Source: Cyclospora cayetanensis (Eukaryota; Apicomplexa; Conoidasida; Eucoccidiorida; Eimeriidae). From it: a stretch of 25,852 nt of DNA. The stretch's first letter is position 1, and every line of letters starts with the position of its first letter. This document shows positions 1 through 9,792 of the stretch, in pieces. The stretch lies in assembly GCF_002999335.1 (NCBI RefSeq), contig NW_020312260.1, forward strand, positions 1-25,852. Reading direction: 5' to 3'. Below the pieces are notes generated by a model. That model was not told the origin of the DNA, searched no databases, and saw nothing but the letters and a program-made list of their open reading frames with translations. The position numbers were made by a program, and so were the translations under genes.

Positions 1-2858
1 CCCTGGGTGACACACGAGAAGGCGCGCTTGCGGCCATAGCTGCGCGATGTGGAGGTCAGTGTGTTGGGGAGCGTCAGGAAGAAGCGTTCCTTTGCTTGCT
101 TTACAATGTTCATTGCATGAATGGTAAGTGAGGAGGAAACAGCACTTTAAAAGGGTGGCAGAGTCTTTTTGATAATGAGAACGGCTCGGCAGCGCAGTGA
201 GCAAGTGGGGTTCTAAGGACACATCCTGTCTGAGTCGCTCTCCAACTCGTTCTTGATTAGAAATCCTATCAAAGCTTTAGCCAAGAGATAGCAGGAAAGG
301 TCAAACATCAAAGGTAGTGTGTAGATGTGCCGAGGAATTACGACCTGCCAGCAAGCTGCTCTCCAGTTGGTTGTCTAGCGCACAGTGCTGAACTAATCCC
401 CGTGTTAGCCCTCAGCTATGTTTGGCGCTATAGGAAGTCCCTAAAGTATGAAGAGGAAATACAAAGCAGGATAGTTTTTCAATAAAAAGTCAAACTGTAG
501 GAATCTAACTACGCTTTGGGGCATATCATGATGTCAAAGCCAAAAGGGAAGGCAGGTGGCGCATGTGGGATACCCCTACACAAGGTTATTGCACAGCAGA
601 AGTTTTGAGTGCCTTATATTGTGAGCTATCTGACAAACTACAGGGATTGACAGTCTGCTTCGTATTTAACTTAAAAGACGCTGTCTTGTGAATCCTCACT
701 CATCCTATTAACGGACACAAAAAGGCATTTTACACTCGCATTCGCAAACTCAATTATACTACTTTGCCACTTGGACTAAATAATGCTGCAGGGAGGACCG
801 CGAAAGTCTCCCGAACGTGGCCTTTTGCAAATCCTTCTAGTCCCTGATATGATTTTGACTGATTTGAAGGTGGGCTTCATTGGTGGACTTCATTGATGGA
901 CTTCCGAGTTTCAACGTTCAGGAATACATATCGGAAGTTGTCGGCACACTCAGCAGCAATGCCAATTTCATCTCGTCATGCAGCTCTGTCACGGCTTCAA
1001 AGTTGTTCAGGCGTTCAGACATTATAATGTGTGGAAGCTTGATGAACTCCTCAGAGGCATCCCTTGAATGCCTTTTCGAAGTTCGTCGGTGTGTTTTGGC
1101 GTGCCCCTATGACTCGCTCACCATTGACGACAGTATGATCACTGCAAACCAACCTGAGGCGCAAGGACAGACAAATGGCTTTAGCCACACTCTTTGTGCC
1201 GTATATGCAACTTTAGGCCAACACAAATCCAACTGCTTGGGTTGATTTTCTTTTTCATGCTGAATCAGTTCACATCTAGGCAGTATATTCTTTTAGTTGT
1301 CGACGTTCCCTATCCCGAGTCTGCATTGATAAGCCCTTAACCGATTCGAGTCTGGATCAGCTGGTGGGGGATCAGCAGTCATCATTGGCAGCCAAGGGAA
1401 TCAGAGAACAGGTGCCGAGTGTGTGCGCTTAGCTGAAGAGAAACAAGCACGTAATTATTCTAGGCGAAGGTTGGTTGTGTTATTCAAGCCTCAAGATTTT
1501 GTCGTGGTGAAACAGCAGGCTTAACAAGGTGCGACATAAGGTGACCAGCCAGAGACCTGTGCAAATAGGTGGCTAGGGTCATCTGCAGTTTTTACATGAA
1601 TCCATGGTCTTTCATAGTCTATCCATTTTCTTAATAGGAGGTGCCACAGAGCTATAAATATTGGCTCCCCAAAGAAGCGTCGAAGCTCCCCAAGTTGTCG
1701 TGGATTTCGCAGCGTAGGCAAGTAACTCCAGTGTAAGCGGCGGATCCACAGGGAGCCATAAATTGCCTGATTCCAGGACTAGTGAGTATCAAGAAAGCTG
1801 CGACTGTAGGTTCTAGTGAGGTGGGGTGGGGAAAGCCAGCCTCAGGGGTTGACGGAGAAGTTGCATAGTGGAGAATTTGTTGCTTCCTTCGGCTTCAACG
1901 GTAGTCGGCACAGACCATATTCCTCCGCGTTCCTTGGTAATTGATGTCCTCCGTGCATACTCTGCAGAAAATAGCTATGTTCAGCTGTGGGTGCTGCTTG
2001 TAAGTTGCCGGCTTTAATTAATGGGGAGTTTTCTAAAGTCATTTATATATCCAGGTACCCTTAGATATGCTGTCTCTATAACTTCCCTTGTGCCTCTTTG
2101 GGGGCTTTGTAATGGCTATGCTGCACGCACCTGCTGTATTTATATGTATACCCTGCTCTGTGAAGCACGGACGCCCTGCTGAAATAGTGTGTGTGGTTCG
2201 ATTCCCTATGCACATTTTACTTGTCTTGTGCTTGCTCCTGATAGAAGGCGGGCACACTTGAACGCTCCGTATATAGAGCATCCTCGCGCCGCCGCAGTCG
2301 ATTGTTTTTGGTTTGGTCCCCTAATTGTTGTTGGCTAGTGTAGGTATCTTCCTTCCTGCCTGCTTATCTCAAGCGTTTAATGCATGCACTTGTTGTCCTC
2401 ATTTGCACTAGTGCCGCTGTCTGCCTGTAGAGTGGTGATAGAGCGGGAAGGCTTCCATTGTCCTGCTCACAAATGATCTCGCTCTGTCGGCACGGAATAG
2501 GAGGGCGTGCGTGTTGATATGAAGCGAAGATGTAGCGCGCCTAACTAAAGTTAGACACCCTCCACTACACTGACTACGCCTAATAAAAACTTAGTAAAGC
2601 ATTGACTGCTTTTTTCCTGTTTTAATATATTATTTATCGCAGAGTACACTAGCTCGAAATAAGAAGCAGCACTGTTGTGTGCATGTGCGCTAAATGCTAC
2701 ATGCAACTAGCGGTGAATGCCCTGAGTGCTCAACGGTTGCGGCTCTGGGCACTCTAGCTGCCCCTCTTCCCTTAAAGTGGGAAGTCTTAGGGACGAGGAC
2801 ACCGGAACGAGAGGTTCGCTTTTTTAACCGATTCAATAGCTTTCTACTAAGCTTGTAT
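1..2858 (+). repeat. Dispersed repeat, left copy (inverted partner of 23054-25852)
   Basis: Read inward from base 1, this segment matches the reverse complement of the right end of the window for its whole length. The outer ~355 bases differ by only about eleven substitutions and one 1-base indel. Further in, identity falls to roughly 85-88% with several indels. Homology ends at the string GCTTGTAT near 2851-2858, the same point at which the right copy and the third copy stop. I recognise no reverse transcriptase, integrase or transposase, and it does not look like an LTR because the pair is inverted. Its outer limit cannot be judged because the window starts there. Confidence 0.93.
783..1245 (+). 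pseudogene. Broken ORF inside left repeat copy
   Basis: An ATG at 783 opens a frame homologous to the 139-codon ORF of the right repeat copy (24660-25079, minus). In this copy a 13-base tandem duplication (870-882 and 883-895, differing by one base) shifts the frame and gives a stop at 894-896. The rest of the frame remains open from about 880 to 1245 but has no ATG there. A further 1-base insertion near 1135-1140 makes the two C-termini differ. Nucleotide differences between copies fall evenly on the three codon positions and are nearly all non-synonymous, so I see no sign of purifying selection. No known domain is recognised. Confidence 0.6.
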
Positions 2859-4329
2859 TAAGTGTGAAGTTGAGTGCCTCCTACGGCGACCTTCTACGGA
2901 ATGTAACAGATAGCGCACTGTTTGGCGCCAGCAAGTGCAGGAATCACCAACCGTTGGCGAGTTTGGCCGTCGGCGATTGTGCTAGCTCCGAGAAAAGGCG
3001 TCTGCTCGCGAAGCATTTTATCGCGAAGGGAAGAATGCCCCTTGAAACGCTCACCGCTCGCTGGCACTTGCCCACCTTTGTCGTATTGCAAAGCAAGACA
3101 CTTTAATTTATCGTGCCAGTAAGCTTCATCAGCAAGTATGGGTACGAGGCGTTGCAGTACGTACCCACAGCATAGTCGCTGGGGTATTTGTCGTTGATTC
3201 CGCACTTCAAGTTGAGCCTCTGGAAGCCCTACAGATAGTACGTTGGCTCCCGGGAAATCTGCACGCTCCAACATAGTTTGAATGCTTAGTCCCCCAAAAC
3301 ACATACGGGCGCTTTTCTTCAAGTGTGCCGGTGCCAGCACGTAGCCACTCTCCTCTTCGCCTGGCCTTGTGCACATCTCAGATGTCTCGTATTCTCTGCC
3401 TCTTTCTCTCGGCTCACATTGCCTTTCCTCCTTCCGTTTCGAGCATGTCAATGCGGTGCTTTAGCCACAGAAGCGACCTGCCTGGCTTACCCCTGTGCTA
3501 TGCTAAGTCCAACCTGATGGCTACTGGTAAACTGAGCCTTCTCAGACGGAGGCTTTGTCACTATAGCAAGCACGCTCAGCAAAAGTGACTTAACCTCCAG
3601 CAAGCATTCCCTAAAGTTTCAGATGTGCATGTCCCCTCTGGCATGTAGTACTGCCCAGCAAGCGTAGGGAGCACTAAGGGGCTCGCAGAGGAACGGCACC
3701 CGCCAAAAGTGCATGCCTTCCGATACCTACAGCAGCAGCCACAGCGGCACGTCTACTTCGTCATCTGCACTAGCTACTGCTGCACACAGCGGCTAGTGTG
3801 TTCTCTGCTAGTGTAGGCAGAGGCACTTTTTGCCAAGGCGCTGCATGCAAGCATTCTGTGGGCGGCGGGAGCTGGGGCAGTACTGCAGCTACCTGCGACT
3901 CCCTGACCATCGCTCCTCGCACATTGCCGACCCTATTTAATTTGATGAAAGACCTTAGGGCTGCTTCTTGGGTGATTGTAAACTATCCCCCGCAGGATGC
4001 CCAAGCAAAGGCGATACTGAGGCCCACTCGGCTGCTACTCACGTAAGGTAGCCGCTAGCCAGACTTTTCCCGTAGCTATGCATGCATGCTTTGTACCATG
4101 TGAGACCTATCCAGTAGCTCTTTGCTTATGATAAGTCCCAAACTTGGTCGAGAGAAGCTGATGGCTCTGGAAAAAAGACACCCACAGTTGCATTGGGCCT
4201 AATCGCAGCCCTATTCTAGGATAACTAAAGCAAGTATCAACACACCCTTACTTCTTCTTGCTGCTAGGCATGCTGCTCTTCGGAGATTTCCGGGGCAAGT
4301 TGAGTAGAGAAGGAACTGCTGTCACAGAT
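2859..4329. other. Region without a supported gene
   Basis: This is the stretch between the inner end of the left repeat and the 3' end of the Gln-rich gene. It holds one moderately long minus-strand ORF (2894-3376 from its first ATG, listed separately) and several short overlapping ORFs on both strands without recognisable motifs or a phase-consistent splice partner. Part of it must be the 3' UTR of the gene ending at 4330. No RNA gene was recognised. Confidence 0.5.
2894..3376 (-). CDS. Uncharacterised ORF next to the repeat terminus
   Basis: The frame is open upstream to 3451; the first in-frame ATG is at 3376, giving about 160 codons ending at 2894. Unlike the neighbouring genes it has no homopolymer tract and a mixed amino-acid composition, for example the stretch YVLQRLVPILADEAYW in the middle and a Lys/Arg-containing C-terminal third. 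No signal peptide, membrane segment or known domain is evident. Its stop lies only 36 bases from the common inner end of the repeat family. It could be a real small gene, an exon of something larger, or chance; I do not recognise the family. Confidence 0.25.
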   Translation of the reverse strand: MCTRPGEEESGYVLAPAHLKKSARMCFGGLSIQTMLERADFPGANVLSVGLPEAQLEVRNQRQIPQRLCCGYVLQRLVPILADEAYWHDKLKCLALQYDKGGQVPASGERFKGHSSLRDKMLREQTPFLGASTIADGQTRQRLVIPALAGAKQCAICYIP

Positions 4330-7300
4330 TCAGACAGAGTTCGCCCTTAGAAGCTGGCAGTGCTGCTGCTCTCTTGGTGCTGCGTCATCGTCAGCACCAG
4401 CGGAGGGTGTCTCAGGGGAAAACCGTTCTGACAGGATATCTAGCAGATGGTCCCTTGCGGGACCGTCTTCCATCTGCCACGCCGCCTCCTGAAGCAACAG
4501 CGGTACGGGCAGCCACACCAGCCTGATTCGTACGCTTTACTTACGTTTGTACAGCTGCCAGCGCAACACCAAAGGCAGAATGGGCAGCTTAACCAGCAGC
4601 ACCAGCATAGGATGCGAGATGCACAAGGTACCTCTATCTGCAAGAGCAACCATCCCAGCCTCTCATTTTGCTTTTGGTGTCTCAGAAGCGTGCGTCTCTC
4701 ATACATCATCCTGAAGCACATCAGGGAAGCAGAAAGACTGCGTTGCCTCTTTGTTCAGAGGAGCCTATGAGGACCTGAGAGCCCTGCCTGTTTGCGAACA
4801 CGTAAAGATGGATACGCGAAGGCTCTAGACTTCTCGCTACGTACCACTGAATCAGTGCCTCCTCTAGCCGCGCCAGTTCCTTCTTATTTCGCGCGACCGC
4901 ATCCTCTGAGTCCTTCAGAAGTATCGCACAGAACGGACAAGGGGGCACTGCGCCTTCTGCCAGTCGTCGCTGCTGTGTCACCATTTCTTGGCTGTTCAGC
5001 GGCTGCCCTTCTTGCAGGCCCCACTGTTCCTGCGGGAATGTGCGCTGCATAGGTGGAGTCAGATCCTGTGGAGAAAGTTGCTCGGAATAGGAAGGCTCCT
5101 GCTGTTGCTGCAAAACAGGCGTAGTGGGTGCCAGCATTTTCTGCTGCTGTCTCAAGTGATATGCCCTTCGCAGTGCAAGCAACTGCGGTGGCAGCTCTCG
5201 CTGCTCTTGCTGTTGCCGATGCTCTCGCCGCTGAGGCACGTGCTGTTCTTGCGGCTGTCGTTCCTGCCATCCCTGGTGATGCATTTCTGATTCTACCTGC
5301 TGTTGCTGCTGCTGCAACTGGTGGCTTCTATGTATGCGTTGCTGCTGTCCTTCGCATTGAGGGCTCATGGGAAGCTCCTGTGTGCACTGCTGCGCGTGCA
5401 GTTGCTGCTGACTCAGTTCTTGCTGCGGTACGTGCTGCAGTTGTATGTGTGGCGGCAGAGTCTGCTGCTGTTCTCCCTGGCAATCAGGTAGAGCATGCGG
5501 CCGACCCTGCAAAGTCATCTTCTGCCGAGCGCTGTGCAGTTGTGGCTTTCGTTCTGCTTCCTGGTGCTGCGCTCGTTGGCGCTCCTCCGGGTGCTCTTGT
5601 GGTACCTGCGACTGCTGTGAATCCTGCTGCTGACTCTTCTCGGTTGCCTGTGTGTGTTGCTGCTGCTGTTGCTCCTCCTGAGATATTTGCTGCGACTGTT
5701 GCTGCAAATTCAGATTTTGCTCTGAGTGGTGCTGTACTTCACGTGCTGACTTGCCCTGTGCATGTTCTGCTATTTGAGTCACCTGGCGGCCCTGCTGGAT
5801 GAGTGGAAGCCAAGCATTCTGCTGCTGCTCGTTTTGCTGGTGCGTAAGATGCACTTTTTGTTGACTATATTGCTGCTGAACATGTTTTTGTTGCTGCCGT
5901 TGTTGCGGCTCCGCATGCAGTTGCCGCTGATTGCGGAGCGGCACGCTTCTACCCTGTACAACCTTGGCTGCAGCACGACACCCTGGCAATAGCTGTTCGT
6001 GGTCTCGGGACTGCTGCAAGTGCACGAGTTGTTGTTGTTGTTGCAACGGTGTTGGATGCTGCCGGTGTTCTTGCTGCGATTTCTGATGATTCTGCAGCAG
6101 TGTCGACGACACGCCTTGGTTAACGTCCAAAACACGGAACTGCCGCTTGGCGTCTGCACAAAAGGGTCCCGCCTCAAGATGCCCTGAGCCGCATCAACTC
6201 GTAGACTTCAACAAAGGATTATTGCATGCATAAACGACAAGCCCTGAAGTCAGAGCACGCAGCGATGTTGCAGCCGCCTCACGACTTCTGCTGGGAGGGC
6301 AGTGCAGCCGCAAAAAAATGGTGTATTCTGCTTCTCAATGTGGCAGTGGTAGCAGCGGCAATAGCCGCTGCTACCAACGCGATTTCCTTCTTACAAGTTT
6401 GAGTGGGAGACAAGTGACTGCGCGGTGGAGGAGTCAAAGTGGGCTCTCCCTGCACTCTGCCAGACAGGCTTCCTGGGATTCGCTGCTGTTGCTGCTGCAG
6501 CTCGCTTTGCCAGTGCTGGTGTCTGCCATGCTGCAGCTGTGGCTGCGCCTCGTCCGGCTTCTGCGGATGTGGCGTTGTTGCCGCCACGTACTCTAGTTGC
6601 CGCTGCTGGTGATGCTGAAAGCTCTTCTCCGCTTGCTGCTCCCCGACCCGTAGGCTTTGAAGCCTCTGTCGCTCCTGCGTCGATAGGAAATGTGGAGCCT
6701 GCTGCTTCCGCTGCTCCTCTTGCTGAGACAGGCGGAGTGTCTGCTGTGCGGCTTGCAGCCCTTGCTGCGGGGGGCCACTGGTTTGCAGCTGCAGAGTTCC
6801 TCTTGAAGCCGGTACTGCATCGCCGCTGCTGCTCCTGTCTTGCTGTTGCCGCTGGTGGGGGTGGTGTGCCTCTTTCTGCTGTTGTCGCTGCTGGTCTGGA
6901 AACAGAAGCAGATGGGGCCTACTTTTCCCCCCTCTCAGCGACTCCGCTACTGAGTAGAGAGGCCCTGGAGGCGGCGATGCCTCCCTTAAGTCCCTCCTTG
7001 GCGGGCAAGTGCTTTGTTGGAAGCCGTAAAAAGCCTCCTTCTGGTCGCCCACCACTGCTTGCGGCTGCTGCTCTGTAACTGCACCTGAATGCTGATCAAT
7101 GCTGGGAACAGACATGGTGCAGTGTTTTTCCACTTGTGCAGACGATGCGGAGCAACTGCTCGCTACTGTGCTGCTGTTGCTGCTTGTGGTATTGCTGGCT
7201 GATGTAAGCGCTCTGGTGTTGCTCTCGCTGCGGCCGGTGCTCTCACCTTGATCGCTGCTGGGTGTCTGCATAGCAAGCTGCTGGTGCTGCCGCTGCAGGC

Positions 7301-8011
7301 AGTTCTGCGCAGCCTCCTCATCGTTTCCCTTGCCGATAGTTCTGCTTTCCCCCTCCTTGCCGGTGCTACTGTTGCTTCTGCTCCTCCTGAAGGTGCTTTT
7401 AACGAGTGGATCCAAGGCTTCTAGCACCTGGATCCATGCGTGCAGACAGCCAGACATGAGGCCTGCGGCGTGACAAGGCTGCAGGACCCCAAATTCCTTG
7501 AGCACAGGCAGCAACAGCTCCCAAGGCTTCTTGTCATGCAAGGAAGAGGGGGGGAGACAGCCATGGTGCACCAGGTGCTGCAGCAATGGACGGCCTGCAC
7601 GGCAGACACCTAGAGGAAGCGGAATTTGAAAGTCACTGTCTCGGACTGCTCAAGCAAGTTAGGCGAATTCGCGGTAGTGTTAGAGGGGGTTTGGGAGGGA
7701 GAAACAGAAACTGGGGGCACAAAGGCACAACATGAACGGTGCTTAGTGCCTTTTTTTGTGCTTATCAATTCTTTGTGGATGCTCTCCTTTGCAGCATAAT
7801 CCAACTACGTTATGTCGCAAGCTGCGCAGATGTGCCTATGCAGGGGGGATAAGACGCCTGTTGCTGAAAGGAAGGAGAAATAAGACTGCGTGCTACCTGA
7901 TTTGAGGGCTTCAATGTCCAAAACGTCTTCATGATGACGAATCGTGAGGTATTGCCTCAGCCTTTGCTCGAGACTCAATGACGCACAAGGGGAGCCCAGA
8001 CCACCATCCAT
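4330..8011 (-). CDS. Gln-rich protein of unknown function, complete four-exon gene
   Basis: Exons 7897-8011, 6395-7645, 4841-6153 and 4330-4488 join with matching phases (1, 1, 0) at GT-AG introns of 251, 241 and 352 bp, giving 945 residues. The ATG at 8011 is the first in frame. The N-terminal ~110 residues are non-repetitive and look folded (motifs LEQRLRQYLTI, PLPLGVCRAGRPLLQHLVHH, WELLLPVLKEF). Residues about 110-850 are low complexity, Ser/Thr- then Gln-rich, from CAG runs read in the Gln frame. A conserved-looking C-terminus follows: a CPFC motif (Cys 861 and 864), then a charged helix ending ARLEEALIQWY that continues across the last intron into EAAWQMEDGPARDHLLDIL. No signal peptide or membrane span is seen. 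Two Cys alone do not make a zinc finger. I cannot name a family; Gln-rich linkers of this kind are common in Eimeria regulatory and cytoskeletal proteins. Confidence 0.8.
4841..7400 (-). repeat. CAG/CTG triplet-rich tract
   Basis: The plus strand carries many interrupted CTG/TTG/CTC runs, so the minus strand reads CAG/CAA. They fall inside exons 2 and 3 of the Gln-rich gene and are interrupted often enough that no pure run exceeds about seven codons. The opposite-strand frames are open for hundreds of bases as Ala- or Leu-rich translations; these are by-products of the triplets. Confidence 0.8.
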
Positions 8012-8421
8012 CGGTTTTTATTTGGCAACTGTTGTCGAGTGCAGCTGCAGTTCAACCTGGTAGAGCGGTCTGGTGTCCAGCTGCTTTATGAGGTTAAAGA
8101 AAGCACAAGGGAGGGAGACAAAGGATGCGGGCTGCACGCGACAGACAAGATGGTGTGCCCCCTGCCTACAAACGTTCGGTCCTGTAGTCTGGGGTAAAGA
8201 AGAGAGCAACGGCAAAGCTAATTGCGCGCAATCAGTAGAACTATGGCATATTGGCTAAGCCAAATTGAATTTTACTGGAAAATCGGATACGTATCCTCCT
8301 GCACCTTACGAACAGGGCCCTTGAATGATCCCCATGGTCACTTGCGCTCCCACAGAACGGTACACCAGAGGACACGACCTTACCGGTGGCTTTGCTCGAA
8401 ATCCGTGACTCTCTCCACCAA
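8012..8421. other. Upstream region of the Gln-rich gene
   Basis: No supported coding exon. It lies directly upstream of the minus-strand ATG at 8011 and probably contains the promoter and 5' UTR, but I see no recognisable core promoter element. Confidence 0.4.
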
Positions 8422-8934
8422 ATGACTGTGGTGACACAAAGAATAGCTAGAATTTGGAGGATCTGGACGGGAATTAGTGCCTTTTATTTGATTCGCAGGG
8501 CAGGTACAGGAGTCCTTGTGAAGCCTCCAGAACGGCTCTTCTCACCGAAGGGGTTTGAGAGAGCCTTAGAGGCAGCACATCACTTGGAGTTTGCAGCTAA
8601 AGCATTTTTAGGGACAGAAAGATTTTTATGTGGAGCTTTGGGCCCAGTGCTACCAATAGCCCCCCTAATTAGTGACCTAGTTGGCAAATCTACAGAGGCC
8701 CTCTTCTTCACGCGTGCCTCAAGTCCAGCGCTGGAAACCTTTTGTCGACGGTTCTGTGTCATTTTCTGGCAAACCCGCCTTGATAGGGGTACTTTAATGC
8801 CGAAGTTTGGCGGGGGGTTCGCCTTCATGGTAGGCGGGAGTGGCGTCCTTCGGATAATCATAAAAAGGATTCCAACAACAATAGGAGGCCTTAGATGGCA
8901 TAGACGCAGTATGACAAAGAAACTTGCTTTATAG
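8422..8934 (+). CDS. Uncharacterised plus-strand ORF overlapping an antisense ORF
   Basis: ATG at 8422, 170 codons to a stop at 8932-8934. Composition is mixed, with hydrophobic stretches (CGALGPVLPIAPLISDLVG and GGFAFMVGGSGVLRIIIK) and no homopolymer tract. It overlaps the minus-strand ORF 8580-8942 almost completely, and codon use does not clearly favour one strand. The local base composition is more AT-rich than the surroundings. At most one of the pair is likely to be real; no domain recognised. Confidence 0.2.
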   Translation: MTVVTQRIARIWRIWTGISAFYLIRRAGTGVLVKPPERLFSPKGFERALEAAHHLEFAAKAFLGTERFLCGALGPVLPIAPLISDLVGKSTEALFFTRASSPALETFCRRFCVIFWQTRLDRGTLMPKFGGGFAFMVGGSGVLRIIIKRIPTTIGGLRWHRRSMTKKLAL

Positions 8935-8942
8935 GCATTCAT
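8580..8942 (-). CDS. Basic ORF, possible 3' exon of the membrane coiled-coil gene
   Basis: ATG at 8942, 120 codons, with the frame open upstream to about 9062 without an ATG. The N-terminal part is hydrophobic (PPIVVGILFMIIRRTPLPP); the C-terminal 50 residues are Lys/Arg-rich (QKVSSAGLEARVKKRASVD). The upstream part of the frame contains GPLALLKEIYLALK, which also looks protein-like and overlaps the last codons of the adjacent gene in another frame. It may be an alternative or true 3' exon of the gene at 8998-9609, but I found no phase-consistent junction that I trust. Confidence 0.3.
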   Translation of the reverse strand: MNAYKASFFVILRLCHLRPPIVVGILFMIIRRTPLPPTMKANPPPNFGIKVPLSRRVCQKMTQNRRQKVSSAGLEARVKKRASVDLPTRSLIRGAIGSTGPKAPHKNLSVPKNALAANSK

Positions 8943-8997
8943 CTTGGGTGATGTTCTAAAGCCTAAAGACAACACCTTGAGAGCCAAATAAATTTCC

Positions 8998-9609
8998 TTA
9001 AGGAGGGCCAGCGGGCCCTCTAAACTGCCCCCTTCGGTATGAAACTGAAGAGAGCTGCCCACGACTTTTAGACTTGACTATTTCAAGCTGCTCTCTGATA
9101 GTGTTGGTGAGCTGCAGCGTCGCTAACAGCGTGTCTTGAAGCTCCGCCTCCCTCTTGTTCACCTCCTCGGGCGTCAGTGACCCTCGTGTACGGTGCTGCG
9201 GCAGTATTGATAGAACAAGCCACAGTAAAACTAAAACAAACAGCAGCAGTATTGCTCTATGTAAGCAGTAACAGCACAGAACGGTCTTGAGGATCCACTT
9301 TCACTCAATTACAACTAGCAGCCTAGAACATCGTATCGACAAACCCCTGCCATGGACTTGTGCCCCTATCAGTTTATGTTTAAGGCCTATGACCCCTATT
9401 AGGGGGATGGGAATAGGATTTGTTACTGAAGGCGGGGCGGTGCCGATGCCTGGAAACATGACTCTGTATCGCTGAAAAAGCCGAGGGTACTCGTAGGACA
9501 GGAATACCTGCGGCAAGAAAGCAAGCATGTGTACTCCTGCTGCGGTTGCCGACCCTTGTCGCAAAGAAGCTAAACAACGCTCGTAAAGGCTGCATCTTTG
9601 TTTCTGCAT
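8998..9609 (-). CDS. Small single-pass membrane protein with coiled coil, two exons
   Basis: Exon 1 is 9508-9609 (ATG at 9609, 34 codons, donor CAG|GTATTC). Exon 2 starts at 9297 after a weak acceptor (GAAAG|TGG), same phase, and runs to a stop at 8998, giving about 133 residues. Exon 2 encodes a clear hydrophobic span, AILLLFVLVLLWLVLSIL, followed by a charged heptad-like helix (LTPEEVNKREAELQDTLLAT, continuing to REQLEIVKSKS). This suggests an N-terminal or signal-anchor topology with an exposed coiled coil. Exon 2 has no ATG of its own, and an in-frame TGA lies just upstream of it, so an upstream exon is required. The last ~20 codons may instead be spliced away into the frame of 8580-9062. 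Function unknown. Confidence 0.5.
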
Positions 9610-9792
9610 TGCTCTCCACGACCAATGTCGTCACTGCTCTCCACGCCACGGGCCCCACATCCTCAGACCTCAACCCTTAGCCATACGTCCCTGTAGAAGC
9701 GCCTCAAACGAAGGAGTGCCTTTGCCTCCCTCCTGCTACTGCAACCCGTTTGCACCAGTGCTCCCCTTCGAGTGATGCACTTTTTACATCCC

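Noticed and set aside
1521..1721. Minus-strand 66-codon ORF in the left repeat copy as a conserved protein
   Set aside because: Reading it against the right copy (24180-24355) shows an in-frame TGA and many non-synonymous changes, so the frame is not maintained.
5128..7078. Long Ala- and Leu-rich plus-strand ORFs (for example 5128-5802 and 6425-7078)
   Set aside because: They are antisense readings of the CAG tracts of the Gln-rich gene, which has a fully phase-consistent exon model on the minus strand.
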